Source: Nocardiopsis sp. N85 (GTDB lineage Bacteria; Actinomycetota; Actinomycetes; Streptosporangiales; Streptosporangiaceae). Taken from it: 64,000 nucleotides of DNA. The translations under genes were made by a program, and so were the position numbers. The stretch is from positions 62,001 to 126,000 of the forward strand of contig NZ_JARBUT010000001.1 of assembly GCF_028882275.1 (NCBI RefSeq), written 5' to 3'. The notes beneath the pieces were generated by a model. The model was not told the origin of the DNA and did no database searches. It saw only the letters and a list, made by a program, of their open reading frames with translations. This document shows, piece after piece, positions 7,720 through 15,894 of this stretch (the stretch's first letter is position 1; each line of letters begins with the position of its first letter).

Positions 7720-9576
7720 TCAGGAAGCGGGGTCCTGCGCCCTGTCCTTGTTCGTCCCGGCCTCGGGCGGGATGACCGACAGCGGCAACGAGGTGGTGTA
7801 GCGCAGCTCGGCGAAGGCGCCGCCGGGCACCGCCGGGTCGCGCGGGAACACCGGCTTCACCCGGCGGTAGGCCTCGCCCTGGGCCGGGCGGGTGTCCTCC
7901 TCGCCCCTGTTGGGCCACATCGACATCGCCCGCTCGGCCTGCGCGGTGATGGTCAGCGACGGGTTCACGCCCAGGTTGGCGCTGATCGCCGACCCGTCCA
8001 CCACGTGCAGGTCCGGGTATCCGTACAGGCGGTGGTAAGGGTCGATGACACCGTTCTCCGGGCTGTCGCCGATCGGGCAGCCGCCCAGGAAGTGCGCCGT
8101 CATCGGGATGTCGAACACGTCGCCGATGGTGCCGCCCGGATGACCGTCGATGCGCTCGGCCAACCGGGTCGCCACGTCCTGGCCCGCGGGGATCCACGTG
8201 GGGTTGGGTTCGCCGTGCCCCTGTCGTGAGGTGAGCTTCTCGCGTCCGCCGAACAGGCCTCTCTCGACCGAGGTGGTCAGGGAGTTGTCCAGCGACTGCA
8301 TCACCAGGCCGATGATGGTCCGCTCCGACCAGCGTCGGTTGGAGAAGCTGCGGGCGAACACCACCGGATGGCGGACCGCCCGGCCCAGGAAGCGCAGCCA
8401 GCGGGGGGTCCGGCCGTCGCCCGGCACCTGGATGGCGGTGAGCAGCCCCATCGCGTTGGAGCCCTTGCCGTAGCGGACCGGCTCGATGTGGGTGTTCTCG
8501 TCGGGGTGGATGGAGGACGTGATGGCCACACCCCGGGTCAGGTCCTCGTGCCAGGGCACCTGCCGGCTCATCGCGCCGACCAGCGCCTCGGAGTTGGTCC
8601 GGGTGAGCGTGCCCAGCCGGTCCGACAGACGGGGCAGCAGACCCCCGTTCCTCATCCGGTGCAGCAGGGTCTGGGTGTTGTAGGTGCCGGCCGCGACGAC
8701 GACCTGGCGGGCGGTGAACGTGCGGGCGTTCTCCCGGCGCCGGGGTGCGTCGGTGCGGAGGACGTCGATCGCGTACCCGCCCTCGGCGAGGGGGCGGATC
8801 CGTTCGACGGTGGTCAACGGGTGCACATCGGCGCCGCCACGCTCCGCGAAGTACAGGTAGTTCTCGGTCAGCATGTTCTTGGCGCCGTGCCGGCAGCCGG
8901 TCATGCAGTCGCCGCATTCGACGCAGGCCGTGCGATCCGGTCCGGCGCCGCCGAAGTAGGGGTCGCCGACGGACGCGCCGGGGGAGGCCTTGGCGCCCGA
9001 ACCGTCCTCACCGTCGCCGAAGCAGACGCCGACGGGCGTGAGCCGGAAGGTGTCCCCCACGCCGATCTCCTCGGCGACGGCCTTGAGGTGGCGGTCGGAC
9101 GGGGTGACGGTGGGGTTGGTGCGCACGCCCAGCATGCGCCGGGCCTGGTCGTAGAAGGGTGCCAGCTCACGCTTCCAGTCGGTGATGTGCCGCCACTGCG
9201 GATCCTCGAAGAACGGGTCCATCGGGTGGTAGAGCGTGTTGGCGTAGTTCAGCGAACCACCGCCGACCCCGGCGCCGGCCAGGATCATCACGTCCCGCAG
9301 CAGGTGGATGCGCTGGATGCCGTACAGCCCGGCCCCGGGGGCCCAGAGGAAGTTCTTCAGGTCCCAGGAGGATGACGGCAGGGTTTCGGCTGTGAAACGA
9401 CGCCCGGCCTCCAGGACGCCGACGCGGTAACCCTTCTCTGTGAGGCGGAGGGCGCTGACCGATCCGCCGAATCCGGACCCGATGACCACCACGTCGTAGT
9501 CGAATCGGTCGTTTCCGTCGGTATCGGTCGTCTTGTCGGGGTTGGCGGGGGAATCCGCATTGCTCTCTCGGGGCAC
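7720..9576 (-). CDS. GMC-type flavoprotein oxidase, cholesterol-oxidase-like
   Basis: A 618-residue FAD-dependent oxidoreductase of the GMC family. The N-terminal Rossmann motif is VVVIGSGFGGSVSALRL near residue 29, followed by EAGRRF. A cysteine-rich stretch C-V-E-C-G-D-C-M-T-G-C and the C-terminal HFLGGCPIGDS and NPSLTITAQAERAM blocks place it with the actinobacterial ChoD/cholesterol-oxidase-like group and not with simple alcohol dehydrogenases. No Tat or Sec signal is seen, so it is probably cytoplasmic, unlike secreted cholesterol oxidases. It would oxidise a secondary alcohol of a sterol- or terpenoid-like molecule, giving the ketone a Baeyer-Villiger enzyme could use. Its promoter shares the dyad at 9663-9680 with the SDR operon. 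Sterol as substrate is not proven; no ring-degradation genes are present. Confidence 0.82.
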   Translation of the reverse strand: MPRESNADSPANPDKTTDTDGNDRFDYDVVVIGSGFGGSVSALRLTEKGYRVGVLEAGRRFTAETLPSSSWDLKNFLWAPGAGLYGIQRIHLLRDVMILAGAGVGGGSLNYANTLYHPMDPFFEDPQWRHITDWKRELAPFYDQARRMLGVRTNPTVTPSDRHLKAVAEEIGVGDTFRLTPVGVCFGDGEDGSGAKASPGASVGDPYFGGAGPDRTACVECGDCMTGCRHGAKNMLTENYLYFAERGGADVHPLTTVERIRPLAEGGYAIDVLRTDAPRRRENARTFTARQVVVAAGTYNTQTLLHRMRNGGLLPRLSDRLGTLTRTNSEALVGAMSRQVPWHEDLTRGVAITSSIHPDENTHIEPVRYGKGSNAMGLLTAIQVPGDGRTPRWLRFLGRAVRHPVVFARSFSNRRWSERTIIGLVMQSLDNSLTTSVERGLFGGREKLTSRQGHGEPNPTWIPAGQDVATRLAERIDGHPGGTIGDVFDIPMTAHFLGGCPIGDSPENGVIDPYHRLYGYPDLHVVDGSAISANLGVNPSLTITAQAERAMSMWPNRGEEDTRPAQGEAYRRVKPVFPRDPAVPGGAFAELRYTTSLPLSVIPPEAGTNKDRAQDPAS

Positions 9577-9662
9577 GTCCAGGTCTCGCTATCCCTCGGT
9601 TGCGGATGGTCCGTAGTGCGCCGGATACGGGTCCGCAACATTCTTTGCGCCATCTAGAATTG

Positions 9663-9680
9663 TGACAATAACTATTGTAA
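9663..9680. promoter_or_regulatory. Putative operator, copy 3
   Basis: TGACAA-TAACTA-TTGTAA lies between the divergent GMC and DUF6230 genes, 87-104 bp upstream of the GMC start. It has the same arms and spacer length as the copies at 6394 and 6745. Confidence 0.6.
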
Positions 9681-9794
9681 TGTTCGTCACTACCGCCGAG
9701 TAAGGTGTGTTCCATGTAACACGCGAGGCGTGCATCGGCGCAAGTTTCTCTCCCCCGCACCGCCCCCCGGGGCGGTGGATCACTGGAGGTTCTC

Positions 9795-10439
9795 ATGCCC
9801 CACGCTTCCGAGACGCCAGAGGTGTCCCAGGATGCGCCTGAGCAGGACGAAGGTGTGCGCGGTACCCGTTGGCGCCGTTTCGCCCTGGTCGCGGTGCCCG
9901 GTTTCGTGGCCGCCGCGGTCCTCGGCGGTATGACCACCCAAGGCCTGCTCGCCGCCTCGTTCGCCGTCTCCGGCGACAGCTTCAAGATGTCCGCCGACAG
10001 CCTCGTCGGGAACGGCTTCACCCAGTACGGTGACGTCGCCACGTCCGTGGACGGCACCGGCCGCGCGGTGGGCCTGTCCACGGTCAACACCGCCGAACTC
10101 GAAAACCTCTGCATGTCCTCGCTCTGGGACATGCCGATCGGCCAGGCCACCCTCGTCATCACCGCGGGCGCGAGCACACCGGTGGAGGGGACCAACCTCG
10201 TCATCGACATCGAGCAGCTCCGCGGCAACGCCGAGTTCAGCGAGATCGAGATCGGCCGCGACGCCAGCACCCTGGACAAGGCCGATGGCGGTCAGGGACC
10301 CGCCGGTGGTTTCGGTCTCCAGGCCGACAAGATCACCGTCTCGGACATGAAGATGACCACCTGGGCGGTCACCTCCGGCTCACTGCGGCTGTCCGGTCTG
10401 GGACTGTCGATCAAGCCCGGCGCCCACGAGTGCTTCTGA
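9795..10439 (+). CDS. DUF6230 family membrane-anchored protein
   Basis: A 214-residue protein with one N-terminal membrane helix (residues about 33-55, FALVAVPGFVAAAVLGGM) after an acidic, Arg-flanked cytosolic tail, and an outside domain starting FAVSGDSFKMSADSL. I recognise DUF6230, a family frequent in streptomycetes and relatives, always next to a DUF6114 gene and sometimes annotated as cholesterol esterase without evidence. No catalytic triad is visible. The start ATG at 9795 follows GGAGG. It shares a 4-bp-spaced operon with the DUF6114 gene and a divergent promoter with the cholesterol-oxidase-like gene. Confidence 0.85.
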   Translation: MPHASETPEVSQDAPEQDEGVRGTRWRRFALVAVPGFVAAAVLGGMTTQGLLAASFAVSGDSFKMSADSLVGNGFTQYGDVATSVDGTGRAVGLSTVNTAELENLCMSSLWDMPIGQATLVITAGASTPVEGTNLVIDIEQLRGNAEFSEIEIGRDASTLDKADGGQGPAGGFGLQADKITVSDMKMTTWAVTSGSLRLSGLGLSIKPGAHECF

Positions 10440-10443
10440 TCCC

Positions 10444-11796
10444 ATGACCCGTGCACTGACCCTCCTGCGCTCGGGGTGGGGACGGTTCCGCCACTGGCGG
10501 CGCGACCGCCCGTTCTGGGGCGGCGTCATCCTCATCGCGGCCGGGATCGAGCTGCTGGTCGCCCCGGCCGCGCAGACCCTCGTCCTCCCGATCGACCTGA
10601 TCATCTACGCCGGCATCGCCGGCGTGTCCGGCACCCTCATCGCGGTGCTGATGATCGTGCTCGGTGTGCTGAGCTGGCTCCAACCGGCCCAGCACACGTT
10701 CTTCGGCGTCGTCGGGGTCCTGCTCGCCCTGGTGACCTTCGTGACCTCCAACTTCGGTGGATTCGTCATCGGCATGCTGCTCGGTATCGTCGGTGGGTCG
10801 CTCGTGTTCGCGTGGGGTCCCAAGGTCCGTCGGCGCCCGCGCGGGCGCCGACGGGCGGGGGCCCCCGAGGGCGCCGTCGCGGACGGCGACCCCTCCGACG
10901 GGGACGACCCCGGCACCCGCGCCGATCAACTGCCCACGGGCGAGGGCGGCACCCGGCCTCTGGCCGCGCTCGCCCTCCCCATGGCGGCCGCCCTCCTCCT
11001 GACCGCCGCGCCCGCGCCCACCCTGGGGTGGCCGTGGGACTGGTTCCTCCCCGACGGCGGAGGCCAGGACGGACGACCGGACGACGAGCCCTCCCCCTCC
11101 CCCTCCCCTTCGCCTTCCCCGTCACCGTCGCCCGGAGAACCCGGGAACGGAACGGAGGGGGGCGGCACCGACCCCGGATCCGAGGAACCCGGGGAGGAGG
11201 AACCGGAGGAGGAGACCGATGAGGAGGGGACCGAGGAGAACGGGGAGGCCGACCCCGCCGACTGCGAACTCCGCATCGGCGACGGTGCCCTGACCGAGAG
11301 CGAACAGGAGTTCCTCGACACGGTCCTGGCCTGCCAGGCGGCCCTGGACGCGGACGAGCTCCCCGAGATCACGGTCGACGAGGGCTACGACTGCTTTCGC
11401 GGTTCGGTCAACCCCTCCGGCCTGACCGCCGACAGCCTGACCATGAGCGGCGCCCGCTACCGGGGCGTCGTGGAATGCCCGACCGCCGACGGCCCGCAGC
11501 GCTACCTCCGGCTCACCATGGGCCGGGCCGACCTGCGGGGCGGGGAACTGTGGTTCGAGGAGGCCGGGGCCCGGATGAGCCTGGGACTGCCGACCATGGT
11601 CATGGACGGCGACGTCACCATGCACGTCACCCGGATGAAGGTGCGCATCCTGGGCATCCCGCTCACCTTCACGCCGGACTTCCCCCCGCCGTTGCTGCTG
11701 CCGTACATGTACGTCACCGACGTGGACGTCTCCCAGCCCACGGCGGGGACCGATCGGATGAACATCCCGAACCTGAACGGGCTGTACAGCGGCTGA
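10444..11796 (+). CDS. DUF6114 family membrane protein with long C-terminal domain
   Basis: A 450-residue protein in three parts. Residues about 20-125 form four membrane helices (FWGGVILIAAGIELLV, IIYAGIAGVSGTLIAVLM, TFFGVVGVLLALVTFV, FVIGMLLGIVGGSLVF), the DUF6114 core. Then come a charged Arg-rich linker, another hydrophobic segment near 178-192, a (Pro-Ser)n run and a Glu/Gly/Thr-rich acidic stretch. The last 180 residues form a separate domain (SGLTADSLTMSGARY, HVTRMKVRILGIPL) with beta-like repeats reminiscent of the DUF6230 partner. The pair probably forms an envelope complex of unknown role. The C-terminal extension makes it longer than the DUF6114 proteins I remember, which are mostly the membrane part. 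Confidence 0.8.
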   Translation: MTRALTLLRSGWGRFRHWRRDRPFWGGVILIAAGIELLVAPAAQTLVLPIDLIIYAGIAGVSGTLIAVLMIVLGVLSWLQPAQHTFFGVVGVLLALVTFVTSNFGGFVIGMLLGIVGGSLVFAWGPKVRRRPRGRRRAGAPEGAVADGDPSDGDDPGTRADQLPTGEGGTRPLAALALPMAAALLLTAAPAPTLGWPWDWFLPDGGGQDGRPDDEPSPSPSPSPSPSPSPGEPGNGTEGGGTDPGSEEPGEEEPEEETDEEGTEENGEADPADCELRIGDGALTESEQEFLDTVLACQAALDADELPEITVDEGYDCFRGSVNPSGLTADSLTMSGARYRGVVECPTADGPQRYLRLTMGRADLRGGELWFEEAGARMSLGLPTMVMDGDVTMHVTRMKVRILGIPLTFTPDFPPPLLLPYMYVTDVDVSQPTAGTDRMNIPNLNGLYSG

Positions 11797-11802
11797 CCGC
11801 CC

Positions 11803-11854
11803 TGGAGAACCGGCGGGGGCGCCGCGCGACCCGCGCGACGCCCCCGCCTTCTCC
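11803..11854. terminator. Bidirectional hairpin terminator
   Basis: A stem of GGCGGGGGCG / CGCCCCCGCC is extended by GGAGAA / TTCTCC, between the convergent DUF6114 and helicase genes. Confidence 0.7.
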
Positions 11855-11881
11855 GTCCGTCCCCTCACCGGGACCGGACGC

Positions 11882-13708
11882 TCACCGGACCTCGGTGATC
11901 AGCCGACTCGGCCGGCCCACGTGCGACACGTACAGGGCGTCGCGGGCCCGCGTGCAGGCGGTGAACAGCAGCGTCCGCTCCTGCTGGAAGGCGTGCTCCA
12001 GGGCGACCTGGTCGCCGTCGGCGGACTCGATGGCGGCCTTGGGGGGCAACAGGTGGTCGCTGACGCCCACCAGAGCCACGCACCGGAACTCCTGACCCTT
12101 GAGCCGGTGCATCGTGCCCACGCGCACCGCCTCCGCGTCACCGGACTCCTCCAGCGGAGCGGTCGGGATGCCCCGGGCCGTCAGCTCCTTGGCGATGCCG
12201 CGCACCACCCAGTGGTTGCGCCCGGCCACCGCGATCTCGGTCGGATCGACCCCGGCCTCCAGCCAGACCCGCACCCAGTCGCCCAGGGCGGTGAGCTCCT
12301 CGGCGCGGTCGGCGCAGCCGCGCACCACCGGTGCCGGACCGCGCAGCAGCGAGCGGTAACCGGCGAGGGTGTCGGCGTCGTCGTCCATGCCCAGGGCCGC
12401 CCGCCGTCCCAGGATCGGCATGCTCCAGTCGAGGATCTCCTGGGTGACCCGGTAGCTCACCCGGAGCCGGTGGCCGCGTCCGCGCACGTTGATGCCGAGC
12501 GAGGCCAGCGAGACCCGGTTGTCGGACACCCGCTGGTGCGGGTCGCCGACGATGAACAGGTCGTCGGGGCCCTCGGGGACGGCGGCGCGCACCATCCGCC
12601 ACTGGGCCGGGTGCAGGTCCTGGGCCTCGTCGACCACCGCGTGCCGGAACAGCGGGCCGCTCCGGCCCAGGACGCGGGCGGCCTCGGCGGCCAGCTGCGG
12701 GTAGGACCACAGACCCTCCACCCGCATGGCACCGACATAGCGCCTGATGGTCTCCCACACCTGGCGTCGGTGTTCGGGCGCCAGGTGCTGGACCCGTCCG
12801 CTGCGCTCGCAGCGGATGTACTCGGGCAGCAGGTCGAGCCCCTTGGCGAGGATGACCTGCTCCCACTCGTCGACCAGGAAGCGGCCGGAGAAGGGCAGAC
12901 CGTCGGCCATGGCCACCGCGCGCCAGCGACGGGCCAGTTCGTCCTTGCCGATGAGGCGCGGCGGAACGCCGTGGGCCTGCACCACGGACCGGGCGAGGCC
13001 GTCGATGGTGGCCACCCGGACCCGGGCGCGTACGTCGGGGTCGGGCAGCAACTGGTCGAGGCGGTCGGCCAGGGACTGGGCCAGGGCCCGGTTGTAGGTG
13101 GTGAGCAGGACCGACTCGCGGTGGTCCTCGGGGTGGGCGGCGGCATCGCGTTCGGCCAGGTGGGCGGCGCGGTGCAGGGCGATGACGGTCTTGCCGGTGC
13201 CGGGGCCGCCGGTGATCTGGACGGCGCCGTTGTAGTGGGCCTCGGTGATGCGGTGCTGATCGGGGTGGAGCGTGACCTGCCACTGCCGGAAGGGCGCGCG
13301 CAGGGCGCCGGCGAGTTCGGGCGGCCCGCTGGGGCGCGGATCGATCGGACCCGCCGGACCGAGCGGGACGATCTCCGGGCCCATCGGGAGCAGCCGGCGG
13401 GCGAAGCGGAGCGCCTCCTCGTGCGGGAGCACCGTGAGCAGGCGGTACCGGGTCTCCGGGTGCGTTCCGGGGTCCTCGTCCTCGCCCTCGCGGTCGTCGT
13501 CGGCCGGGGCCGGGACGACGACGCCGGACCAGTCGGGGGCGATGCCGACGATCCGGACCCGGGGGTCGGCGGCGTCCGTCACGGATTCCAGGTCGGGGCG
13601 TTCCCCGGCCTGGTAGGCGCGCATCACGGCCAGGGTGCTGAGCTGGACGTCGGGCGTGAGGTGGGTGAAGTCGCTGAGGAAGGTCGGGGCGATCGCAAAG
13701 GCGGACAC
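11882..13708 (-). CDS. UvrD/Rep-like superfamily 1 DNA helicase
   Basis: A 608-residue SF1 helicase. Walker A is GGPGTGKTVIALHRAA (about residue 165), motif Ia LLTTYNRALAQSL, Walker B VVDEAQDLHPAQW (about residue 355), motif III VGDPHQRVSDNR, motif IV/V region HRLRVSYRVTQEIL and THxxKGxEF-type motif V (MHRLKGQEFRCVAL), ending in motif VI TACTRARDALYV. The first 110 residues are not helicase-like and carry an acidic linker (DDREGEDEDPGT). It is shorter than UvrD/PcrA (about 720 aa) and lacks an obvious nuclease domain. It would translocate 3'-5' on DNA in repair or restart; the exact role is unknown. It is a single gene facing a strong terminator. Confidence 0.85.
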   Translation of the reverse strand: MSAFAIAPTFLSDFTHLTPDVQLSTLAVMRAYQAGERPDLESVTDAADPRVRIVGIAPDWSGVVVPAPADDDREGEDEDPGTHPETRYRLLTVLPHEEALRFARRLLPMGPEIVPLGPAGPIDPRPSGPPELAGALRAPFRQWQVTLHPDQHRITEAHYNGAVQITGGPGTGKTVIALHRAAHLAERDAAAHPEDHRESVLLTTYNRALAQSLADRLDQLLPDPDVRARVRVATIDGLARSVVQAHGVPPRLIGKDELARRWRAVAMADGLPFSGRFLVDEWEQVILAKGLDLLPEYIRCERSGRVQHLAPEHRRQVWETIRRYVGAMRVEGLWSYPQLAAEAARVLGRSGPLFRHAVVDEAQDLHPAQWRMVRAAVPEGPDDLFIVGDPHQRVSDNRVSLASLGINVRGRGHRLRVSYRVTQEILDWSMPILGRRAALGMDDDADTLAGYRSLLRGPAPVVRGCADRAEELTALGDWVRVWLEAGVDPTEIAVAGRNHWVVRGIAKELTARGIPTAPLEESGDAEAVRVGTMHRLKGQEFRCVALVGVSDHLLPPKAAIESADGDQVALEHAFQQERTLLFTACTRARDALYVSHVGRPSRLITEVR

Positions 13709-14469
13709 GTCGTGGGTCTCCTCCGGTCTTCGACCAGGTGATGGTCCGGGGTCCGAGGTGTTCGGAGCGGGCGGGCGGTGTCGGGGCGAAGGGCGGGTCG
13801 GCCGCCGCTCTCACCAGAGAACATGCTCGGCGCGGAATTCCGGCAAACGCCGCTCAGGGTCGGATTCCCGTCAGGTTCCCGGAGGTTTTCACCCACGCCA
13901 TGAGCGCAGGTCAGAGCGGGTTCTACGAACCCCTGTTCGAGAGTGATCGAGGGCTTTTCCGGGGGTCGGCGGAGGGGGATCCCTGACCTGCGGTTCTCCG
14001 CGATCTACTGGTGTCCTCAAAGGTGTTTATCGACTGTCCGAAATTCGATCACGCGCCGCGACAATGCCTGATCCGGGCGGTGAGGGTGGGGGCGTTGGGA
14101 CACGTAGTGCCTCTGCGCACAGGTGGACCGAAAACCGTGAGAGGGGAACGGGCTCCGGAACACCCGGATTCGGGCTCTCGTCGGAGCGGTGTTTCACGTA
14201 CTGGCCGGTTTCGGACACGCTCTGTGCAGATCCGTTCCGGGCGCGAGATCGTGTAACGCACAGGGGAGACGGCCATGTGCCCACCACGTGGTCCAGGACT
14301 CTGCCGGGGTCCGTCCTACCCCGGCAGAGTCCCGGGTCACCCTCCAGAAGCGTTACCCCGTCCCGGCGCGCGTCAAAGCGTCGGGGGGTGGGGACCTTCC
14401 CCTTTTTCCCGCTTCGAGGACCGTGCTCTACCGTGGCAGTGGGAAACGACGGAAGGGAACGGTGGGGAC
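13709..14469. other. Long intergenic region upstream of helicase and DUF1707 genes
   Basis: The gap is 761 bp between divergent genes. Short open frames exist, but none has family similarity or a good ribosome site. The only clear structure is the 15-bp hairpin at 14296-14332. The base composition is lower in GC around 13990-14060. Such a gap could hold an sRNA or long leaders; I see no tRNA or known riboswitch. Confidence 0.55.
14296..14332. terminator. Perfect 15-bp stem-loop in a divergent gap
   Basis: GGACTCTGCCGGGGT (14296-14310) pairs perfectly with ACCCCGGCAGAGTCC (14318-14332) around the loop CCGTCCT. It looks like an intrinsic terminator, yet no annotated transcript should end here because both flanking genes start and do not end in this gap. 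Confidence 0.6.
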
Positions 14470-15093
14470 GTGGTCTCCGAGGAGAGAGGTCGTCTGCGGG
14501 TCTCCGACGCCGAACGCCACCAAGTGGCCGAGGTGCTCCGGGAGGCCGCGGCCGAAGGACGCATCACCCTCGACGAACTCGACGAACGTCTTGAGGCGGC
14601 CTTCAACGCCAAGACCTACGCTGACCTGGAGCCCATCACCTCGGACCTACCCGGCTCACCCGGCGCCCCCACCGGACCCGTCCCCGTGGTCCTGGACAAC
14701 CGCCCCGTCGACCGGGTCCACCCCGAGGACGTGATGATCGTCCGCTCCGACGGCGACAGCATCGTCCGCAAGGGGCGCTGGCAGGTGCCCCGCCGCGTCG
14801 AGGTCCGCAACAAGTACGGCTCCACCAGGCTCGACTTCCGCGAGGCCGACATCCCCCACGGTCGGATCGAGGTCCACCTGGAGATCTCCTGGGGCGGCGC
14901 CGACGTCATCCTGCCCGAACGGGCCACCGCCGAGGTCGACGTCGACACCTCCTGGTTCGGCGGAATGAAGGTCGACGCCGACGCGATCCCGAGACCGCCC
15001 GCGCCCCACTTCGTCATCACCGGCACCTGCCACGGCGGCAACCTCCGGGTGGGCCATCGCCGCCCCTTCTCCTGGAGCGACCTGTTCGGTTGA
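14470..15093 (+). CDS. DUF1707 (SHOCT-like) domain protein
   Basis: A 207-residue protein from the GTG at 14470. The first 55 residues are the DUF1707 module (LRVSDAERHQVAEVL ... GRITLDELDERLEAAF ... YADLEPITSDLP), a short helical domain found at the N-terminus of many actinobacterial envelope-stress proteins. After a Pro-rich linker, residues about 95-200 form a beta-rich domain (NKYGSTRLDFREADIP, HLEISWGGADVILPE) like the C-terminal part of LiaF-type proteins. No membrane helix is visible, unlike many relatives. The role is unknown, perhaps sensing or scaffolding at the cell envelope. I chose the start because the DUF1707 motif begins 10 residues later; upstream codons show no similarity. 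Confidence 0.78.
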   Translation: MVSEERGRLRVSDAERHQVAEVLREAAAEGRITLDELDERLEAAFNAKTYADLEPITSDLPGSPGAPTGPVPVVLDNRPVDRVHPEDVMIVRSDGDSIVRKGRWQVPRRVEVRNKYGSTRLDFREADIPHGRIEVHLEISWGGADVILPERATAEVDVDTSWFGGMKVDADAIPRPPAPHFVITGTCHGGNLRVGHRRPFSWSDLFG

Positions 15094-15159
15094 GGGTCCG
15101 GACCCTGGGAACATGAGGGGATGCCCGCCACGACGGCGCGCACGGAGAAGAAGTCCGTC

Positions 15160-15203
15160 GGCCGCAGGCCGTCCGCGAGTGGGACATCCCATGGCCGCAG
15201 GCC
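15160..15203. repeat. Duplicated small palindrome GGCCGCAGGCC
   Basis: Two copies (15160-15170 and 15193-15203) stand in a GC-rich leader before the YdcF-like gene. The second copy and its right flank (AGGGTGGCGG, then GGGTGGGAGAGGAG) resemble a stretch inside hrpA at 60272-60330. It may be a small dispersed palindromic element. Confidence 0.4.
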
Positions 15204-15266
15204 ACCCGTCCAGGGTGGCGGCCGAGGGACGGGCGGTGTCGGGGACGGGTGGGAGAGGAGCGACCG

Positions 15267-15866
15267 GTGACGCTGTGGATCGTGGTGGCCGGAGCGTGCG
15301 CCGCCGCCCTGACGCCCTATGTCTGGCTCATGACGGCCTCGGCCGGTCGCCGTCGCACCACCGACACGGTCCCGCGCCGGCCGGTCGCCGTCGTCCTGGG
15401 CGCCGCCGCCTGGACCGACGGGCCCTCGCCTCTGCTCGCCCGCCGCCTGGACCTGGCCGTACGCCTGTACCTGGACGACCGGGTGGAACGCGTCATCGTC
15501 TCGGGGGACAACCGCGAGGTGTCGTGCCGGGAGACCGACACCATGACCGACTACCTCCTGGCCCACGGGGTGCCGGCCGACCGTGTCGACGCGGACCCCC
15601 ACGGCTACCGGACCTGGGACACCTGCGTGCGGGTGCGCGATCTGTTCGGGGTGCGCGCCGCCACCATGGTCACCCAGTCCTTCCACCTGCCCCGCACCAT
15701 CGCCCTGGCGCGGGCGGCCGGGATCGACGCCGTCGGTGTCGGCGATCCCAGCATGGGCGCCCGCCGACGCTCCACCGTCATCGGTTACGCGCGTGAGGCC
15801 GCGGCCGCCGTCAAGGCCCTGCGCGACGCCGTCCTGCGCCCCGCCCCCGCCCGCAGCGGTCCCTGA
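15267..15866 (+). CDS. YdcF/SanA-like (DUF218) family protein, copy 1
   Basis: A 199-residue protein of the ElyC/SanA/YdcF (DUF218) family. The family core is visible as PVAVVLGAAAWTDG, LLARRLDLAVRLY, VIVSGDNREVS, ETDTMTDYLL, YRTWDTCVRVRDLFG and VTQSFHLPRTIALARAAG. The N-terminus has one hydrophobic stretch (TLWIVVAGACAAALTPYVWLM), probably a membrane anchor. SanA/ElyC proteins act in envelope integrity and antibiotic exclusion; the biochemical function is not settled. I use the GTG at 15267 because GAGAGGAG lies 6 bp before it; a GTG at 15249 would place this ribosome site inside the gene. A paralogue lies at 19199-19957. Confidence 0.83.
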   Translation: MTLWIVVAGACAAALTPYVWLMTASAGRRRTTDTVPRRPVAVVLGAAAWTDGPSPLLARRLDLAVRLYLDDRVERVIVSGDNREVSCRETDTMTDYLLAHGVPADRVDADPHGYRTWDTCVRVRDLFGVRAATMVTQSFHLPRTIALARAAGIDAVGVGDPSMGARRRSTVIGYAREAAAAVKALRDAVLRPAPARSGP

Positions 15867-15894
15867 CACCGGCCGGACCGGGATACTTGGGGAC

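Noticed and set aside
2415..10439. Steroid (cholesterol) degradation cluster
   Set aside because: Only a cholesterol-oxidase-like gene is present; no ring-cleavage, ketosteroid dehydrogenase or beta-oxidation genes and no KstR-type box.
11093..11135. Microsatellite-like CCCTCC run as regulatory repeat
   Set aside because: It encodes the Pro-Ser linker of the DUF6114 protein in frame and needs no other explanation.
14064..14594. Protein-coding genes in the gap before the DUF1707 gene
   Set aside because: No ribosome sites, no recognisable family, and composition typical of random high-GC frames.
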